A stretch of 17,323 nucleotides of DNA from JBBIPZ01 sp037442505 [NCBI: Deltaproteobacteria bacterium] (GTDB taxonomy: Bacteria > CALINM01): positions 1 to 17,323 of the forward strand of contig JBBIPZ010000031.1 in NCBI GenBank assembly GCA_037442505.1, written 5' to 3'. The notes under the pieces are model-generated. The model saw nothing but the letters and a program-made list of their open reading frames with translations. It was not told the origin of the DNA and made no database searches. A program made the position numbers and the translations under genes. This document shows positions 15,120 to 17,323 of the stretch, piece after piece. Each line of letters begins with the position of its first letter. Position 1 is the first letter of the stretch.

Positions 15120-16225
15120 TTTTCTCCTCCTGCGTGTTTTTTATAAAATTCTATCACAAATTTTTCCATCATCTCATCAATTATTGCCTTTCTAATTTGA
15201 TTAATCAAGGAAAAATAATAAAAAAGGTTGTGCAAAGTGTTCAATCTGAGCGATAGCACCTCCCCCGTAGTAAATAGATGTCTTAAATATGCACGTGAAT
15301 AATTTTTACAGGTAAAGCATTGGCAATCTTCATCAGGTGGCGAAAAATCTTTTTTGTATCGTTCCTGCTTAATCAACATTTTACCATTTTTTGTGTAAAG
15401 TGTACCATTTCTTGCATTTCTTGTTGGCACAACACAATCAAACATATCGATGCCCCTTTTAATGCCTTCCACAAAATCCTCAGGCTTTCCAATCCCCATT
15501 AAATAACGAGTCTTATCTTCAGGTAACAAAGGAACTACTTCATCAACGATTCTCCACATATCTTTTTTCGATTCCCCAATGCCAAGCCCACCTATTGCAT
15601 AACCATCAAAATCAAGCTTTGTTAGATACTCCGCAGAAGCTTTTCTTAAATCGGTGTATATACCACCTTGAATAATTCCAAAAACCTTGATATTCAGCTC
15701 CTTAGCCTTTCTTATGCTTCTTAAAGCCCAATCATTTGTCAGCTTGACCGCCTCTTTTGCTTCATCATAACTACATGGATATGGAGGACATACATCAAGC
15801 ACCATTGCAATATCGCTACCCAATAGTTTTTGGAACTCAATAACCTTTTCTGGAGTGAAAAAATGTTTACTTCCATCCAGATGTGACCTGAACTCTACAC
15901 CATCTTTTTTTATCTTCCTGAGTTCTGTCAAAGAAAAAACCTGATATCCACCACTATCAGTTAGAATACTTTTTTGCCAATTCATAAATTTGTGCAACCC
16001 GCCAGCAGCGCCAATAATATCCTCTCCAGGACGTAAATACAAATGATACGTATTGCCAAGAACAATCTCATAACCAATTTCTGATAGATCCTTAGCGGAT
16101 AAAGTTTTTACAACACCAGCAGTGCCAACCGGCATAAATACTGGAGTGGTAAAGCCACCATGATTAGTCTCGTAAAACCCAACCCTTGCATTACTCTTTT
16201 CGTCTTTCTTTACAATTTTAAACAT
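15116..16225 (-). CDS. tgt: tRNA-guanine transglycosylase
   Basis: A 369-residue enzyme that swaps guanine 34 of GUN-anticodon tRNAs for the queuosine precursor preQ1. D90 in TDSGGYQVF and the nucleophile D263 in FDCVVPTRNARNG match the catalytic aspartates of bacterial Tgt. The zinc site is complete: C301, C303, C306 (CQCFTC) and H332. Length is normal. The AAGGTGA ribosome site overlaps the queA stop 11 bases upstream. QueA acts next in the same pathway, explaining the pairing. Confidence 0.97.
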   Translation of the reverse strand: MFKIVKKDEKSNARVGFYETNHGGFTTPVFMPVGTAGVVKTLSAKDLSEIGYEIVLGNTYHLYLRPGEDIIGAAGGLHKFMNWQKSILTDSGGYQVFSLTELRKIKKDGVEFRSHLDGSKHFFTPEKVIEFQKLLGSDIAMVLDVCPPYPCSYDEAKEAVKLTNDWALRSIRKAKELNIKVFGIIQGGIYTDLRKASAEYLTKLDFDGYAIGGLGIGESKKDMWRIVDEVVPLLPEDKTRYLMGIGKPEDFVEGIKRGIDMFDCVVPTRNARNGTLYTKNGKMLIKQERYKKDFSPPDEDCQCFTCKNYSRAYLRHLFTTGEVLSLRLNTLHNLFYYFSLINQIRKAIIDEMMEKFVIEFYKKHAGGEK

Positions 16226-16236
16226 TTAGTTTCACC

Positions 16237-17244
16237 TTAAATAATGAGCATTGCGTCGCCATAACTAAAAAAACGGTATTTTTCTTTAATTGCTACATTA
16301 TATATTTCCATAAGTTTCTCTCTGCCAATTAGTGCTGAAACAAGAAAAAGAGGAGTCGATTTGGGCAAATGAAAATTGGTCAACATACTCTCAACCACTT
16401 TAAATCGATATCCAGGACAGATAAATATTTCTGCCTTTCCTGTACCTGCAGTTACAACTCCATCCTTAACAGAGCTTTCGACAGCTCGCACTGTTGTGGT
16501 GCCACAAAAGATTACCCTTTTTTGGTTATATTTTGCTTCATTAATTTTATTTGCTGACTCTTCACTTATATCGTAAAACTCCGGCAACATCCTGTGCTCA
16601 TTAATATTTTCTGACTTGACCGGTAAAAACGTACCGACACCCACGTGAAGCGTGATATAGGTTACATCAACACCCTTAGATTTTAGTTTTCCTATAAGTT
16701 CCTCATCAAAATGTAAAGATGCTGTTGGAGCTGCAACCGCACCATCTATAGTTCCAAAGACAGTCTGATAACGTTCCTCATCTAACTCCTCCGGCTTTCT
16801 TTTTATATATGGCGGTAAAGGGACGAAACCATATCTATCCACCAACATTTGATAAGTTTTATCAGTAATATCAATCTCAAACAGTCCTTCATTAATATGC
16901 TTGAGTGGCACCTCTAAATCCCCTATCAAAATTTTTTCCCCTTCCTTAACATTCCCTTTCACAAGCGCAAAATAACAACCGGCATAAAAGTCCTTATAAA
17001 CAAGAAGTTCAAGCTTGCCACCAGTTTTTTTTCTTCCCAAAAGCTTGGCTTTTACCACTCGTGTATTATTAAAAACGATAAGATCGCCAGAATCAAGATA
17101 ATCGGTTATGTCTGAAAACATTTTATGCTCAACCTTGTTTTTACCCTTATCAAACACAAGGAGCCTTGAGCTACTTCTTCTATCTGCAGGATATTGAGCT
17201 ATATATTCCTCAGATAGTTCAAAATTAAAATCCTGTAAATTCAT
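16237..17244 (-). CDS. queA: S-adenosylmethionine:tRNA ribosyltransferase-isomerase
   Basis: A 335-residue protein of normal length. Family signatures include the N-terminal FELSEEYIAQYPADRRSSSR, FNNTRVVKAKLLGRK near 58-72, APTASLHFDEEL, LHVGVGTFLPV, GTTTVRAVES and the C-terminal MLTNFHLPKST. QueA transfers the ribosyl part of S-adenosylmethionine to preQ1 in tRNA, forming epoxyqueuosine. It is the first gene of the long minus-strand array. A strong promoter ends nine bases before the ATG and no ribosome site is present, so the message has a very short leader. Confidence 0.97.
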   Translation of the reverse strand: MNLQDFNFELSEEYIAQYPADRRSSSRLLVFDKGKNKVEHKMFSDITDYLDSGDLIVFNNTRVVKAKLLGRKKTGGKLELLVYKDFYAGCYFALVKGNVKEGEKILIGDLEVPLKHINEGLFEIDITDKTYQMLVDRYGFVPLPPYIKRKPEELDEERYQTVFGTIDGAVAAPTASLHFDEELIGKLKSKGVDVTYITLHVGVGTFLPVKSENINEHRMLPEFYDISEESANKINEAKYNQKRVIFCGTTTVRAVESSVKDGVVTAGTGKAEIFICPGYRFKVVESMLTNFHLPKSTPLFLVSALIGREKLMEIYNVAIKEKYRFFSYGDAMLII

Positions 17245-17253
17245 TGAACGTAG

Positions 17254-17282
17254 ATTATAAATTACCCTTCTTTTTTTTTCAA
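17254..17282 (-). promoter_or_regulatory. Near-consensus promoter of the queA-tgt-yajC-secDF array
   Basis: Read on the minus strand, TTGAAA (17282-17277) and TATAAT (17259-17254) are separated by exactly 17 bases: five and six matches to sigma-70. The ATG is the tenth base after the -10, so transcription starting at the usual distance gives a leader of only about one to five bases. The -35 lies inside the 3' end of the putative upstream gene. Confidence 0.75.
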
Positions 17283-17323
17283 CCTCTTATAGGGGACAGG
17301 TCCATAATCCATTTTTCTCTTGC
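17262..17323 (-). CDS. Possible 3' end of an upstream gene, unidentified
   Basis: An open minus-strand frame enters from the right edge and stops with TAA at 17264-17262. Only 19 full codons are visible, ending in PVPYKRLKKKEG, a basic tail of the kind common at protein C-termini; the three lysines before the final EG come from an A9 tract. Tight packing of the region favours a real gene end, but the identity cannot be told and the frame could be chance. Confidence 0.35.
   Translation of the reverse strand, partial: KRKMDYGPVPYKRLKKKEG

Noticed and set aside
1-17323. CRISPR arrays, tRNA or rRNA genes, insertion sequences, toxin-antitoxin or phage genes
   Set aside because: No regularly spaced repeats, cloverleaf-like sequences, transposase motifs or foreign gene blocks were seen; the intergenic spaces are all below 100 bases.

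Overview
The window is an AT-rich, densely packed stretch of a Gram-negative (diderm) bacterial chromosome. An outer-membrane FadL-family porin, the outer-membrane assembly lipoprotein BamD and the SecDF-YajC translocase accessories show two membranes. A DivIVA homologue, a fused MetF/MetV-type methylenetetrahydrofolate reductase and a cysteine-rich 4Fe-4S protein together suggest an anaerobic or microaerophilic lineage such as Deferribacterota. That placement is inference from gene content; no marker in the window fixes it.

Layout. Bases 1-2457 (+): the 3' end of a fadL-like gene, a hairpin terminator, then a two-gene unit (secreted chalcone-isomerase-like protein and a 4Fe-4S protein). Bases 2509-4257 (+): a U32-family protein resembling the 23S rRNA hydroxylation factor RlhA. 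It converges on, and overlaps by 4 bases, a minus-strand unit (6503-4254) encoding a SurA-like chaperone without signal peptide, a Nudix hydrolase and an RmlD-like dTDP-4-dehydrorhamnose reductase. The divergent gene at 6568-7335 (+) is ksgA/rsmA. A hairpin at about 7317-7345 separates it from the convergent metF-type gene (8905-7346). From 17244 down to 8981 runs one long minus-strand array with tiny gaps or overlaps: queA, tgt, yajC, secD, secF, proC, yggT, divIVA, yggU, bamD and a TPR gene. It combines queuosine tRNA modification, protein export, proline synthesis, cell-pole/division functions and outer-membrane assembly, and is probably one operon. The last 62 bases look like the 3' end of a further minus-strand gene.

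The region is mostly housekeeping and I see no mobile element, CRISPR, tRNA or rRNA. The noteworthy signals are small in scale. (1) The U32 and ksgA genes lack a Shine-Dalgarno sequence and have an extended -10 motif (TGC plus a hexamer) ending exactly six bases before the ATG, so both mRNAs are predicted to be leaderless. queA has a near-canonical promoter only nine bases before its ATG. All three act on RNA, while nearly all the other genes have recognisable ribosome binding sites. (2) A T8 tract precedes a 77-base overlap between the Nudix and rmlD genes; one extra T would turn this into an ordinary ATGA overlap. (3) A G8 tract lies between bamD and the TPR start codon. (4) The promoters of ksgA and its divergent neighbour appear to overlap. 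(5) divIVA is inserted in a proC-yggT-yggU cluster upstream of bamD.
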